From: Macrobrachium rosenbergii
Lineage: Eukaryota; Arthropoda; Malacostraca; Decapoda; Palaemonidae
NCBI RefSeq assembly: GCF_040412425.1
Contig: NC_089777.1
Coordinates: forward strand, 36,391,537-36,455,536
Direction: 5' to 3'
Length of the DNA: 64,000 nt
In this document: piece after piece, positions 22,227-34,475 of the stretch
Numbering within the stretch: the first letter of the stretch is position 1
Layout: each line of letters starts with the position of its first letter
Notes under the pieces: generated by a model
What the model was told of the DNA's origin: nothing
Database searches by the model: none
What the model saw: the letters and a program-made list of their open reading frames with translations, nothing else
Position numbers and translations under genes: made by a program

Positions 22227-22358
22227 GGAAGTTGGAGTGGTCACCTAGGCAGAGATCGTGTTCGGTTTCCTGCATTGCTGGACTCTATAACTGTTGATAC
22301 GGATTTGGCCCTAATCACGTCTTCAAATAACTTCTATGTTAATAATTCCCACTGGCAG
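22227..22358 (+). CDS. BACE: BACE-like protease exon, N-lobe
   Basis: This 132-bp, 44-codon, phase 0-0 exon has acceptor TTTTTTCAG and donor CAG|GTAACA. It encodes GSWSGHLGRDRVRFPA and ends in ITSSNNFYVNNSHWQ. This aligns with the BACE stretch after the flap tyrosine (GKWEGELGTDxVxIP) and the AxITESDxFFINGSNWEG segment. The sequon NNS in YVNNSHW sits where BACE1 carries an N-glycan (NGS before NW). Joined to the exon at 48771, which begins GIVGLAFSAL, it restores the conserved WxGILGLAY transition. Introns of 10.1 and 26.4 kb flank it. The exon is symmetric, so skipping would not shift the frame. Confidence 0.92.
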
Positions 22359-23371
22359 GTAACATCAAGATATTTTATGTTAATAATAAATTACTTACAA
22401 ATTTATATCTTAGCTTTTGAATACTTTGAAGGCTTGTACTCTATTATTACCTGATCCCATTAAGTTTCCATTGTAAGAGAAAAAAATTAAATCTGGTACA
22501 AAATGGGCATACTTGTGCATTCACTTAATCTAGGTCTTCATGAGTGATTTTGTTCCAAGGCTCTTATTATAAATGCCTCTGATTGGTTACTGAAGGGAAC
22601 TGGGTCCAGTAGTTTTTTCTACTTTCTTTAATGCCACACAACTCTCTCTTTTAGACTTAGAAAATGTTTATGTTCCTTTGCATAGCTCACTTATTACACA
22701 GTACTGTATAGGTCAACTTCGTTTGCATCATTAGATTAAGCAAAGTTTTTACAACTTTACATAAACCAATTTTCAGATCTCAGTAGGATAAAATGTAGAG
22801 GCTCACCAATATAACGGATTAAAGCGTCCAAGCCTACACCTTTATAAAAGAAACTCTGATGTATTATTGTATATATATATATACATGAATGCATGTTTTT
22901 GCTATAAAGTATATTTATACCCTGTACCCCTTAAACTAAAATGCTTATAACTGCCTATTTTAACAGTTCACTGCTTAAATTAATAGTTCAAACAAAAATA
23001 CCTTAAATTATCTTACTAAAGCAATTTAATATCATTTCAAACAAAAATACACCACAAACTATCATTCCAAAACACCCAGAGTCATCTTACATTACCCTCC
23101 TACAACTGTTACTCTTAAGTTTATAAACCAACAAAACACTTCTTATAACAATGATTTACTAATTTTAATATTGATATTAATGTAAACACAGCAAAATATC
23201 CATATAGTATAAATTAAATAAATCTGTCTTACAAAAGTGTGACAACTAATCAAGTTACCCCTGTATACTTAAGCATAGCCGTTTTCTCTCGTAGTAGACG
23301 TCATTCTGTTTTCATTTTTGCTATAAAGGGTCTTTTTATACAAACAAACAGTGCCCATAAAGTAAGATCAA
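22359..23371. other. intron 3 start, AT-rich
   Basis: No gene is seen. There is a short (AT)n tract near 22868-22885 and several A+C-rich imperfect repeats of CAAACAAAAATAC type at 22990-23050. Confidence 0.5.
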
Positions 23372-24767
23372 CCCTTTAACGCCGACTGGACGTATTTTAC
23401 GTTGACGAAAATTGTCTGTCGGGTGCCAAGTGGACGTAAAATACGTCGACTACAAAAAGTTTTTTAAATATTCCCGGAAAAATACTTATAGGCCTAGTTT
23501 GCGAAAAATTTTAAATCACGCGCCTTGAGGGATGCTGCTGTTGATCCAGCTGCGCATGCGCGAATTTCTTTCTTCTCCCACTAGAAAGCATCAGCGACTC
23601 ATCTCAGAAATTCTTTCGTCACTTTGTCGTAATTTTTGCACCGTTTTATATTAGCTGTTACATAAAGTTTTATATATGAAAATGTGCGCAATTTCATGTA
23701 GAATACAGTATAAAACAACCCATGGTTGTAGCTTTCATAAGTTTTGAAATATTTTCATATAAATCACGATAAGTGCCAAAATTTCAACCTTCTGTCAACT
23801 TTGACTCGACCTGAAATGGTCGAAAAATGCAATTAAAGCTAAAACTCTTACATTCTAGTAATATTCAAACATTTACCTTCATTTTGCAACAAATTGGAAG
23901 TCTCTAGCACAATATTTTGATGTATGGTGAATTTTTTAAAAAACTTTTTCCTTACGTTCTCTTGCACTAACTCTGCCGAAAATCTCAGAAATTCTTTAGT
24001 CACTTTGTCGTAATGTTTGCACCGTTTTATATTAGCCATTACATAAAGTTTTATATATGAAAATGTGTGCAATTTCATGGAGAATACAACTAAAAATAAC
24101 TCATGGTTGTAGCTTTTATCAGTTTTGAAATATTTTCATATAAATCATCAATGTGCCAAAATTTCAACTTCTTCGGTCAACTTTGACTCGACCGAAATGG
24201 TTGAAAAAATGCAATTGTAAGCTAAAACTCTTACATTCTAGTAATATTCAATCATTTACCTTCATTTTGCAACAAATTGGAAGTCTCTAGCACAATATTT
24301 CGATTTATGGTGAATTTTTGAAAAAACTTTTTTTACATCCATACGTTATTTAATTCATGCATCATTTTGTGATAATATTTTCTCTGTGTTCCTTTGATTG
24401 TTTTACAATTGGTTATATACCAAAATCATCACAATGTAGCGTACAATACAACGAAAAAAAAATAACTCATTAGCTTTAACCGTTTTGCTCACAGCGCGAT
24501 TTGTATACTATTATATATGAAAAAAATTTTTTTGCACTGTCATATATTCCAGTATTTATATATGATAATGATATTTTTTCATTTCTGATGGTTGCGTACT
24601 AAACTTCAGGCAATGACAAAAAAAAGGAGCCAAAAATGAACTCTTAATCTTAAAAACTAAGCATGCTGTGATTTTTTGAAAAAAACTCTTTCGCTTCGGC
24701 GCTAACTCTCAAACTGCACCGGCATACAGGGAGACGCCTTTGTAAATAGAGGCTAGGCATTTAAGGG
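23372..24767. mobile_element. TTAA-target element with internal satellite, copy 1
   Basis: The element starts CCCTTTAACGCCGACTGG and ends with the complementary GGCATTTAAGGG, followed by TTAA at 24768-24771; the left flank TCAA (23368-23371) is probably a mutated TTAA. The CCC/GGG tips with a TTAA target are typical of piggyBac-type elements. Inside are two units of about 380 bp, each with TTCAACTTTGACTCGACC-type text, GCTAAAACTCTTACATTCTA and GGAAGTCTCTAGCACAATAT, then a unique right part shared with copy 2. A subterminal hairpin formed by GACGTATTTTACG and CGTAAAATACGTC lies near the left tip. It encodes no transposase. Confidence 0.75.
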
Positions 24768-25279
24768 TTAAAGCCTTGTTATTAATATAAACTTCAGGAC
24801 AGTAAAAGCTTTATCATAATTTTTAGAGTTGACAGCAGTGTAACTTGATAAAGAAACAGTAAGAATAAAAAAATTTTGCCTAACCGTACAATAAACATGG
24901 AAAATATTTGAGTAAAATAATAAATAAAAATGAATGAAATTAGCCTAGGCCTAGGCTATTTTGTAGTGGCTGTACTGACTTTGAAAGTGGCAGGCAAAGG
25001 ACAAATTCCCAGCATTCCTTTTGGCGCTTATTTGAAAAAACAGTTTGGTGCTCGATCTGGATGCGAAAACCCTCAAATCAGTATTTCCATTTCGCATGGA
25101 TATTTCTGGAAGTACGATATACCACAGTCCGTTATGTCGGTGAGCTGCTGTAATTAGTGAAACCAGTATAAGTCACAGAATAAATCCATCTTTACTCATC
25201 AGTTTTTGCAACAATTATGGAGTCAAGCTAAAGTAAACTTTTTATATAAGTTACTTACCAAGTAATTACATTGCTCTTA

Positions 25280-25636
25280 CAGTAAACCCCCGTATTCACG
25301 GTCTCATTATTCGGACTCACATATTCATGGGTTTCTCTTTGGAACGTATCTACCCATTATTCTCAGAAAATTCGCCCATTCGCGGTATTGTTCACTGAGA
25401 AATATTCACTGATTACTATATTTTTATATTTTCATGACTAAATGCACTTTTTGTGATAAAACTATTAAAATACTCAGGTATAAGCATTTTTAGAAGTTTT
25501 TTTTGTGTTTAAACTATCAAAATAGGCAGTTCAAAGTGTTTTTAGAGGGGTTTTAAGTATTCGCAGATTTTAGCTATTCATTATAATACCGGTGGCGATC
25601 ACGCATGTTTATCGGCGTAAAAGTAGGGTTTATTGT
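25280..25636 (-). mobile_element. pogo-type MITE, CAGTAAACCCCCGTATTC family, copy 1
   Basis: TA flanks both sides (25278-25279 and 25637-25638). It begins CAGTAAACCCCCGTATTCAC and runs in the opposite orientation to copies at 26163 and 57000: its first 110 bp match the complement of their right ends. Its right end is diverged. No ORF of its own. It sits in the 5' leader of DIRS-D. Confidence 0.75.
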
Positions 25637-25917
25637 AGTTCCTACTTTCGCAGCAGCTTAAGTTTTTTAAAATTTCGCAGTAGCACTCATATTGTTTTGG
25701 TGTAGGTAACAGACCCCGCCCACTTTCAGGGAAGAATAGGTACAACCAGCTCAGGTATTCAATTTGTTCCTGCCGCTCATCGACTGAACATCGTTCGCTG
25801 GGTAGCTTTTGTCTTGGTTTGTTCACCAGTTGTTTGTGGACATCGCCGAATTGGTGAAGCACATTGTATTTTTTTCTTGATAGTGCTAATCAGCTTTTTC
25901 CTTAATTGTGACTGGAT

Positions 25918-26780
25918 ATGTCAGACTTGAGTTCTCATAGTATTAGGTATTGCAGCAAGGGCTGCAAGACAAGTTGACATCTGCTAGGTATGACACATAC
26001 TATCTGCACTTCTTGTAGAGGGCAAAATTGTTCTCTTGACATTAACTGGGACAAGTATAAGGAGTGGCATCAGGGGAAATGGAAGACTTTAAATTCTCGT
26101 TAAGCAAGGCTTCAAAGAGACAGAGAGAGAAAAGCAGCTGCTAAAGCCCAAGTTAGTTTGTACAGACAACCCCCCGTATTCGCGGGGGATGTGTACCACA
26201 CCCCCCCCGAATAGCTAAAATCCGCGAATACTTAAAACCCCTCAAAAAACACTTAGAACTGCCCATTTTTATAGTTTAAACACAAGAAAAACCCTGTAAA
26301 AATGCTTACAACTGAGTATTTTAATAGTTTTATCACAAAAATTGCATTTATTCATGAAAATTATATGAAAATACAGTAATTAGTGAATATTTCTCAGTGA
26401 AAAATACCGCGAATGGGCGAATTTTCCACAAATAATGGTTAGATATGTTCTACAGAGAAACCCGCGAATACGTGAGTCCGTGAATCATGAGAACGCGAAT
26501 ACAGGGGGTTTACTGTAGCATTCTCAAGAGGTGTTTGTCCTCTCGACTCCTATGACAGCTTTTTGCCCTATTCCAAGTCTTCTATCTTTACCTGTAACTC
26601 CTTTACCTGGCTCCTTACCTTCCAAGCTGAGTGCCTTAGCCAGCCTTGAAGGCCGAGAAGGTAAGAAGTTTAGTGTTATGGTAGATGCCATAACCCAATT
26701 GGGCACTTCCGTTAAGATATTGATGGATCAGTTGAGTGCAAAAATTGTTAGTTCAAATGTCGGGTCAGTAGAGGTGACTA
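25918..26780 (+). pseudogene. DIRS-D gag, 5' part
   Basis: The start reads MSDLSSHSIRYCSKGCKTS, then DPH-region equivalents (HTICTSCRGQNCSLDINWDKY), close to copy A (MSDCSFSSIRYCREGCKT). It is interrupted by the MITE at 26163-26515; afterwards SLPSKLSALASLEGREGKKF and TQLGTSVKILMDQLSAK continue until the TA element at 26781. The gag continues at 40008 (PRSLSNSPKPGRRQT). Stops are present in the first segment. Confidence 0.7.
26163..26515 (+). mobile_element. pogo-type MITE, copy 2
   Basis: It is flanked by TA at 26161-26162 and 26516-26517. The left end is CAGACAACCCCCCGTATTCG and the right end is the complementary ATACAGGGGGTTTACTG. Internally it is AT-rich, with pairs of CGCGAATA/TATTCGCG. 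It is about 353 bp, inserted in the gag of DIRS-D, and shares high identity with the copy at 57000. Confidence 0.85.
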
Positions 26781-27849
26781 CAGGCAGTCCCCGGTTTACG
26801 ACGGGGGTTCTGTTCTGACGACGCGTCGTAAGCCGAAAATCGTCGTAAACCGGAAAAATCGTCGAAAATCGTAAGAAAACCTTACTTTTAATCCTTTGAG
26901 TATCCTTTGGGTATCTTGAAAATGACATAACCTGCATTTTTATTGAGTCTTTCATGAAAAACCCTCCAAAATTTTACCATTCTACTGTTTTGAAGAGAGA
27001 GAGAGAGACTCACCACTTATCTACCAGAAAAAGACATGGAATTTTACAGAACTACATTGCTCTCCCATTTTTACATTAAGTATCATCCTACATCAAATAT
27101 AGCTTAAATTATTATCCTGTTACTACTGTATTAATCTTTGAAATTATATTAATATCTTTTCAAAGTCATCTTAAACACTAGTACCCTTTTCCAGCCAGAG
27201 AGAGAGAGAGAGAGAATGAATTACCACTACAACTTACATTCAGCCATTCTTGTGCTGGCACGAGAGAGAGAGTTTATCTCTTTAATCTCTCGAGGAATGT
27301 TAATCCATTTCTCTTTACTGCGACTGACAACAAAAAATTGTTTTTTTCTTTGTCTTCCAAACATGTAGGCTACCAGTACTTTTACCAAGCACTTTTAAAG
27401 CACCATGACCACACACACACCCACACACACACACACGCAGTGTGCATAGGTAAAGAGACTTAAATTAGCAGTATCTTTTCCTGTGAGAGTGAAGGGCTGA
27501 ACTTAGTATCGATTTATATCTATCCATTTCTCATTCTACCTTTTGGAGAGAGAGAGAGAGAGAGAGAGTGAAACTGATCTTCTGCCCTTAGTCTGCTTTG
27601 AAAATGCATAAATGTTGTAATTTCAGTATACTGTATTATTATTATTTAATCTTATTAATATTTGAAAGTTAGCTCTTATTAGGTAAGTCATTTATATATC
27701 ATACAAATGTAGTTAGTCGTCATCTCCCACAAATTTGTTAGAAAAATCTTATCCAGTCATTCTCTCTCTCATGTAGGTGAGAGAGAGAAAAAAATACTAC
27801 GCACCCTCTTTATAGTGTATGCAAAGCCCGTGAGGTACAAGCTTTGTGA

Positions 27850-27975
27850 TTGGTTAAAATCCCACCCTTCCTGCCAATAGCATGTCGTCAAGGAGGCGGG
27901 AAGGAGATGAGGGGTTGTTACAAGTTGTTATTGGCTACTGTCAGTCCTGCCAGCCAATAGCGTATCGTCATGGAG
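27850..27975. promoter_or_regulatory. Cluster of four CCAAT boxes
   Basis: GTGATTGGTT (27850), TGCCAATAGC (27881), TTATTGGCTA (27929) and AGCCAATAGC (27953) alternate in orientation within about 110 bp, in a locally GC-rich part of the Tigger-like element. Such clusters are typical of NF-Y-bound promoters. No downstream ORF is evident, so promoter function is only possible. Confidence 0.35.
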
Positions 27976-28449
27976 AGAAGGGGTTGCTCTGAGCTCTGTT
28001 GTGGCTACTTCTAATCCCCTGAGCCGGTATCGTCATCCCAAGCCTACAAAAAAAGCAAAAAAAAAAATTGTCACACAAGCGGTGATGGGATTTTAGTATA
28101 TTTTTATGTTTACGTACAGTAATCGATATTTTTGAAGGATATATGCAATACAGAGAGATATGGCGGTTGCCCGTACTTAAATCTCAAGTGAAATTATTCG
28201 TGAATTATTCGAGAACAGAGAGAGAGGTTGAATGAAGTGATTACATCGGTAAGCAGTTTTATGATTTCACGGGATTTTAATTTAACTTTTATCGATGCTT
28301 TTGCTGTGGTTACTTGATATTAATATTTTAAAATTAGTAAATAATTTTTTCATCATAAAAATGTATTTAGTCATGAAAATAAAATAAAAATCAGTAATTT
28401 AGTGAATATTGCTCTATGAAAAAATCCACGAATGTAAATTTTCTTCCGT

Positions 28450-28899
28450 TGTATGCGTTGGACACCGAGTCATCCCAAATATTACCGTCGATAATCATAA
28501 GAAAACTTTAATTTTATTCCTTAGGATGTCATGAAAACAACGAGTCCTGCATTTTATATTGAGTTTTCACAATAAAAACCCTCCAGATATTGACCATTCT
28601 GCTGTTTTGGATGCATAGCCTATCTCTTCCGATGGTCGTCGGACTGGCGTCGTCCGAAATACTGTCGAAAATCGTAAGAAAACCTTACTTTTAATCCTTT
28701 GGGTGTCTTGTTCTTGAGTCCTGCATTTATATTGAGTTTCTCATAATAAAAACCCTACAAATATTGACCATTCTGCTGTTTTGGATGCATATTTCTTCTG
28801 ATCGTCGTCGGATTGGCATCGCCGAAATACCGTCGAAAATCGTTGGAAACCTTATTCTTAATCCTTTGGTTGTCTTGAAAACAATAGAATCCTGCATTT
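28450..28899. repeat. Tandem units of about 180 bp, left half
   Basis: Repeated blocks contain CGAAAATCGTAAG, TTACTTTTAATCCTTTGG, AATCCTGCATTT and TTGACCATTCTGCTGTTTTG. The array is interrupted by DIRS-C and continues at 39439-39860. The units carry CGTCGTCCGAAATACCGTCG, which resembles the element's terminal repeat. Confidence 0.8.
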
Positions 28900-29215
28900 C
28901 TGAGTCCAGCCCCGTGTCAGCCTGTGAAATTCCATACTAACACGAATTTCTAGGTATAAAATGCTAGATATACCAGAGAAAAAGAGCTTTCAGGAATGCT
29001 GAGGTTACTACCCCAGATCAACGTCTTCCTAAGGAAGTATAACCAAGGGTGAGTGAAAGGATCACAACCACAGAGCTACACTCGATAGATATCCCCATGT
29101 CAAAACTCCTCGAAGAGAGAGCGGTGAGCCGTTACAGCCCCCACACACAGGCGTCCGCCAGGCCAGCGACACCAGCGCCACCTACATCATTCCATTTTCT
29201 AGCACGTGATCATCA
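28900..29215. repeat. Left inverted terminal repeat of DIRS-C
   Basis: It begins CTGAGTCCAGCCCCGTGTCA and ends around CACCTACATCATTCCATTTT. The reverse complement with few differences is at 39100-39408. It includes CTCGAAGAGAGAGCGGTGAG and CGTCCGCCAGGCCAGCGACA. Confidence 0.88.
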
Positions 29216-31109
29216 TCACCAGGATTTTTGTGCTTGTGTTATTTTTGGGTGTTTTCCTGCTTTTCGCCATGTCTTCTAGCAGTTTCACCATCTCTAAGTT
29301 AAGTACCATCTTATTGTGGGGTTTTTCGATAAGTTTGGCTGCATCAGTCCATATTTCACAATTATGAGATTGTTGTTATGGCGCCACGCGCCCCTAGCCA
29401 GCCATGTCGACCGTGGGTTACCCCTTCAGTCTTTTCTGTCGGGTTGTCTCTTTGTCGTTATATTACTTATCTTTTCCCCCGGATCTCTTCCTGGCGGTGT
29501 TTCTTGGGTGGGGGTTTTATTGGAGTTTTGTTTAATTTACTGACCCCCATAGCGAGTCCCCTATAGGGTTCCGTCATACCCCTTAGGTCTCCCCCTCCAG
29601 GATGAGTTCCCAGGTTGGTCTTACTTATTTACTATTATTATTATTATATTTTTGCGTTGGTGCTATATATATTTTTGTTGCCTCTTGGTAGCGTCAGCTC
29701 AATGTCTGGCCGCTCCTCCGGAGTTAGGCTACGCACCTCGCATAAGCACATTATTCTTGGAATATAATTTTTATGTATATTGTGTTTATTGTGATGGTTT
29801 TTATATTATATTGTGTGTGGGTTTTTCTTCCTTGCCTTTCATATTGTTAGGCTCGTGTTGCTTCCTTGTCCTCTCGCCCTCCTCATAGGTTAGGTGTGGG
29901 GCGGATCATCGGGTTGAGGAGTTTTGTTGCTGTTTCCTCCAGTGGCCGTTTTTGGGGTGGCAGAGTGAGCCTTTGTTCTCCCCCTTCTTTTGAAGGGGTA
30001 GAGTTCATTGGGTGTGCCTCCTCTAGGCTATTTGCCTTTTGCCCCCTCCTTTTCGGTCCTGGTTGGTTCTCGGCACAGAATTTCTCTCCCTGTTATTCCC
30101 TCCCCACCCTCCTCTTACTCCTTTCCGTTAGCCTAGGCCATGCCTAAGCTCAGGCGTTTACCTAGGCTTTGTCTAGTCAGGAGTTGGGCGTTGATTCATT
30201 GGTCGCATCCCTTCCCTCAGGAGTAGGCTTGTCCTGCCAGCTCATATTATGTTTCTTGGCGTGGCGTGTGATTGCAGTCGAGCGGGTGAATTATTTTCCC
30301 TTGTCTCCTGTTTTCACCTATCTTAGCCTACTCCTCTTCCCTTCCCCACCACCCTCCCTCCCCCTCATCTCAGGCCAGCTCTTGCCTTTTCTCGTGCGGG
30401 TGGCGCTAGATGGCGTTTTCTCGAGTTGGGGACTTCCTCTGGTGGAGAGATTCGTTCCCTCCCAGAACTAGTCCCCGGCAGCGCTGTGTTTGTTTTGATG
30501 TTTCGTTTGCCACTCTCCAAGATTGAGCGGGTTTGAACATTCTTTCTTTTGTTCTCGTCCACTCTCCGTCGGGTTGCTTTGGTTGGGTTGTTGGCGCCTG
30601 CTCCGGCTTATATTATACTTGGCCTTTCAATGGCGGTCGCCTCACCCACCTTTGTTTCTCTGTTTCGAGATTGAGAGGAGAGAGAGAGAGAGAGAGAGGA
30701 GTGAGATGAGAGAGAGGATACCTCCAGTCTCGGAGGTGATTTTTTCATTATTACCATCACTTGTATCTTATATATATATTTATATTATCTGGCGGAGTGA
30801 GCTTCTCACTCCGCCACTATCATATTTTATGTGTTTTATTGAGTCGGTGCTCTACCCTGGGGTTCCGCCGTCTTTTTGCTGGCAGCCCTTGTGGTGGGTC
30901 CCTGTTGTCTCAAACCTTCCGTTCCACGGAGTATTCGGTGACCTGGAAGTATCTTGCCTCCCACTCTGTTTAAGTTATGGCTTGGTGGTCTCGTCTCTGA
31001 CGAGGGTTTTCTCTCCACCAGAGCATTCCGGTGGTAAGTGGAAATACCCTGGCCTTCCAGCTTTAGGTTGCTTAGAGTGGTAGGTTCGTGTACTTTTTTA
31101 CACTTACAG
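29216..31109 (+). other. DIRS-C leader, no assigned ORF
   Basis: This is T/C-rich, comparatively GC-rich leader sequence with short open frames of no recognisable domain. A (GA)n tract lies at 30675-30715. An acceptor-like TTTTTACACTTACAG ends at 31109 before the gag region, which could indicate a spliced leader region. Confidence 0.45.
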
Positions 31110-33396
31110 ACTGTTCGTTGTGAGGAGCAGGGTGCACCGCTTCTCTCCAGCAACCATATGGGCATGTGGTGTGCCAGACCACGCTGGCTGTGCGGTCGGT
31201 TGGATGACCTCATTGTTTGGCACCCGACGGCTGTGAGGTTTGCTTCGCTCTGTGCGCTAGCATCCAGGACGAGTCGGTAAGATATAGCTTCTCATTTCTT
31301 ACGTTCCTCATATCTGTGTAGTGCTTATATTGTTTTTGGGCTTATATTCCCGTTCAACTCTAATTGTCCGTTCTCTTACAGGCGGACAAGTCCTCCAAGA
31401 AGACTTCCCTTGAGTCTCTCCGCACCTGGGTGGCTGGGTTCGGAAGAAATGTTCCGTCGGGGAAGCCTTATGTCCTCGAGCTAAGTTGCGGGACCTGCTT
31501 TACCCAGCGCCGGGTGGCTGCTGCGGTTCCCGAAGAGTTGGCCAACCCCATCATTCAGCAGATCCGGGATGCGACCCAGCCACCCCAAGAGGACATCCTT
31601 TATGCAGAGGTGTCGGAGGATGTCGCCGCGTTAGACTTGGACCTGGAACTGATGAACACAGGCGGACCAAGTGGTAGGTAGCGAGGTAAGTGAGGTTGGG
31701 GCAGGCCCTTTTGATTCCCCATCTTCCTCTGTATCTTCCTTTTCAGGCTTTGTTAAGTCTTCCACCTTGGGTGTCAGGGCTCCATCAGCTGTCCCCAAGT
31801 TGAAGCTGAAGACTTCATGGAAGGCGAAGGGCTTTAAGTCCTCGTCTTCCAGGAAAGCATCTCCTTTCCCCGTTGAAGGCTAAGGTCCCCGTGCCTGTAG
31901 CCTCCGGGGAGCAAACCTGGAACCTCCCGGGCAAAGGCGCGAGTAAGAGGGCATCAAGACCAAGCCCTCCTCGCCAGCCTGCCTTTGACCCTGAGGCGTT
32001 TGCAAACTCGCTGTTCGAGAGGTTTCGGCTGAGGTCGAGTCTAAGCTCTCCCAAATATCTGAAGCGTCACAGCCATGATAATATACTGGTGGGAATGGCT
32101 TGGCGGAGCGAACCGCAGTATGCTATCCCTGACACGGCTGATCTCCTCCTTTCGATGTCGGGAACCCTTGGCGTTTTGCCCTCCGTGCCATTCAGCACGA
32201 AGATACATTGACTGTTGAAGGTCTTGGCACGAGGCGGTTAGAGGAACTAGAGTTTTTCCTCCCGATCTCCTGCCCCCTTACCCAGGCTTCGTTAGGCTGA
32301 CGGAGGAAGCCTGGGTGCATTCGGACAAGGTCCCTAGAGAGACAGTGATCTTCCCTAGGGACCAAGCTCAGTCGGCTCTCCTGCGCACTCTTACGGAGTG
32401 GCAGGCAGAGAACACAAAGCTTACACCTTTCAAGGGCAACTACACCATGTTCGCCCTAGGTGATAAGTTGCCGACTCCATGCATAAACAAAGTGGCTCTG
32501 GCTACGGCTCGAGCATGCTTTGACGGCAACCCCTTGCCTCAATTAAGGAGACAGACTCCACATCCCTGGTATTCCCAGGGGTGAGGAGTTCTGGAGAGAC
32601 GCCCGTCCACCTTTACTGTGGGAAAGCTGGACGCTTACTGTGCATCAACCCAGTTCAGCGAACAGCTTCCTAAGCTCCCGGAAGCCTTGCTGAAGGCAGA
32701 ATTTGAGGCCCGGACTAGGCTAGCCGGTCCTTGAACTCCGTCTGCCTCACAGAAGCGACTGCCGTCTCCTGTGCAGATGAGCCCTTCTTCCAGGTTCTGG
32801 CTAAATCCCTGTTAGCAGGGTTTCAGACAGACCTATTGACTTTATGATGGCTAAGCTAGAATGCATGAGATTCATCTTTGCTGAAGCCACCATACGGCAT
32901 GAGCCTAACAAGCTCATGAAGAGCTCTATCTGGGGCCCTAACCTCTTCCCAGAGGAAGAGGTAGCCAATGTGCTGAGTGAGGCTACTAGAGCCAATCAAA
33001 GTCTTCGCTCTCGCTGGGGTATCTCAGCTTACAAGCGTAAGACCCCAGAATCTGGCGGCCCCCAGACTAAGTCTGGTAAGCGGTTCAGGAGACACAAGAG
33101 GCCTCATCATCAGACGGTTGTTCAAGCTGTCCCGGTCTCGGCAGTCGCGCAGCCCTCCACCTCTAAAGTTCATCCCCAACAATACGTGCTGGTCCAACCA
33201 GCTCAATCCCTGCTGCACCCTCATCACGTTTGCCTCACCGGCGTACAATCCTACCTATGAGGGCCGTGGGTTCTTTCACGGCCTTAATAGGAGTGCAAGG
33301 GGAAGAGGTCGGACCCCTTACAGAGGCAAGCCCAACACCGCCCCAAGAGGTAAACCTGGACGTGGTAGAGGAAACAAACCTGCTTCCTCCCACTGA
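31110..33396 (+). pseudogene. DIRS-C gag-like ORF1 with probable 105-nt intron
   Basis: An upstream piece reads APDGCEVCFALCASIQDES up to 31276. After a GT-AG interval 31277-31381 the frame continues ADKSSKKTSLESLRTWVAGF in phase 0. Later pieces are EDILYAEVSEDVAALDLDLE, a serine-rich stretch, FKGNYTMFALGDKLPTP and NKVALATARACFDGNPLPQL (32430-32560), RFIFAEATIRHEPNKLMKSS (32868-32930) and SLRSRWGISAYKRKTPES, ending with a basic RG-rich tail (SARGRGRTPYRGKPNTAPRG, 33290-33350). Several stops and frameshifts separate them. The gag is unrelated in detail to the A/B/D gag but equivalent in position. Confidence 0.65.
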
Positions 33397-34475
33397 GAAC
33401 AGTCAGGTAGGTGGTCGCCTTTACTGGTTCAGAGACCAGTGGTCCTTCAGCCCTTGGGCACACAGCATTGTGTCCAAAGGTCTAGGTTGGAGCTGGACCA
33501 AGGACCCCCTCCTCTGATCAGGTTTTACCAGCCACCCTCCAGAGTCCTACAGGACTATGTGGCGGAACTGCTCAACAAGCGAGCAATAAAGAAAGTAAGG
33601 CACCTCAAATTTCAAGGCAGGTTGTTCACTGTTCCGAAGAAAGACTCCGGTCAGCAAAGAGTGATTCTGGATCTGTCGCGTCTAAATCATTACATAAAAT
33701 GCGACAAATTTTGCATGCTTACGGTAGCGCAGGTACGGACTCTACTTCCGTGTGGAACCGTCACCACCTCTATCGATCTTTCAGACGCTTACTATCACGT
33801 CCCGGTTGCGCGGAGCTTCTCTCCGTTCCTGGGTTTCAGACTCGGGAAACAAGCCTACTCCTTCAGGGTCATGCCTTTTCGGTCTAAATATTGCACCCAG
33901 GATATTTACAAAGCTGGCGGACATGGTAGTTCAGCAACTCCGGTCCCGAGGATATCCCTAGCAGCGTGCCTAGGCGATTGGATAATTTGGGCACCAACAG
34001 TTCTAGAATGCCGGAAGGCCACGGCCATGGTCATCAACTTCCTGGAGTCGTTAGGTTTTCAACTGAACAGAGAGAAGTCCCGCCTGACTCGGAGTCCCGG
34101 TTTCAGTGGCTGGGTCTCCAGTGGGATCTGTCCTCATTACACGTTATCCCTCCCGCCTCCCAAGCGGAAGGAGATAGCCTCCCTTACCAGGAAATTCCTG
34201 AGAGACAAAGCAGCATCCCGCCGGGCCCAAGAAAGAATCCTCGGTTCCCTTCAATTTGCCTCAGTGACGGACCTGCTCTTAAAAGCAAAATTAAAGGACA
34301 TAAACAGAGTGTGGCAGAGTCAAGCCAATGTCAGACTCAGAGACAAGGTCTTCTCCATCCCCGGATTTTAAATCCAGGAGACTGCGGCCTTGGTCCACAG
34401 TCAGCGGCCTGTCCAAGACAGTCCTGCTTCAGTTCCCTCCTCCGGCGCTGGTAAATTTTCACGGATCGTCATTAA

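Noticed and set aside
24930..25157. 75-codon + strand open frame in intron 3
   Set aside because: No domain, no splice or start context and no repeat homology; length is compatible with chance.
29049..31083. Several open frames in the DIRS-C leader as host genes
   Set aside because: They overlap in several frames, have low complexity and lie between the terminal repeat and gag of DIRS-C.
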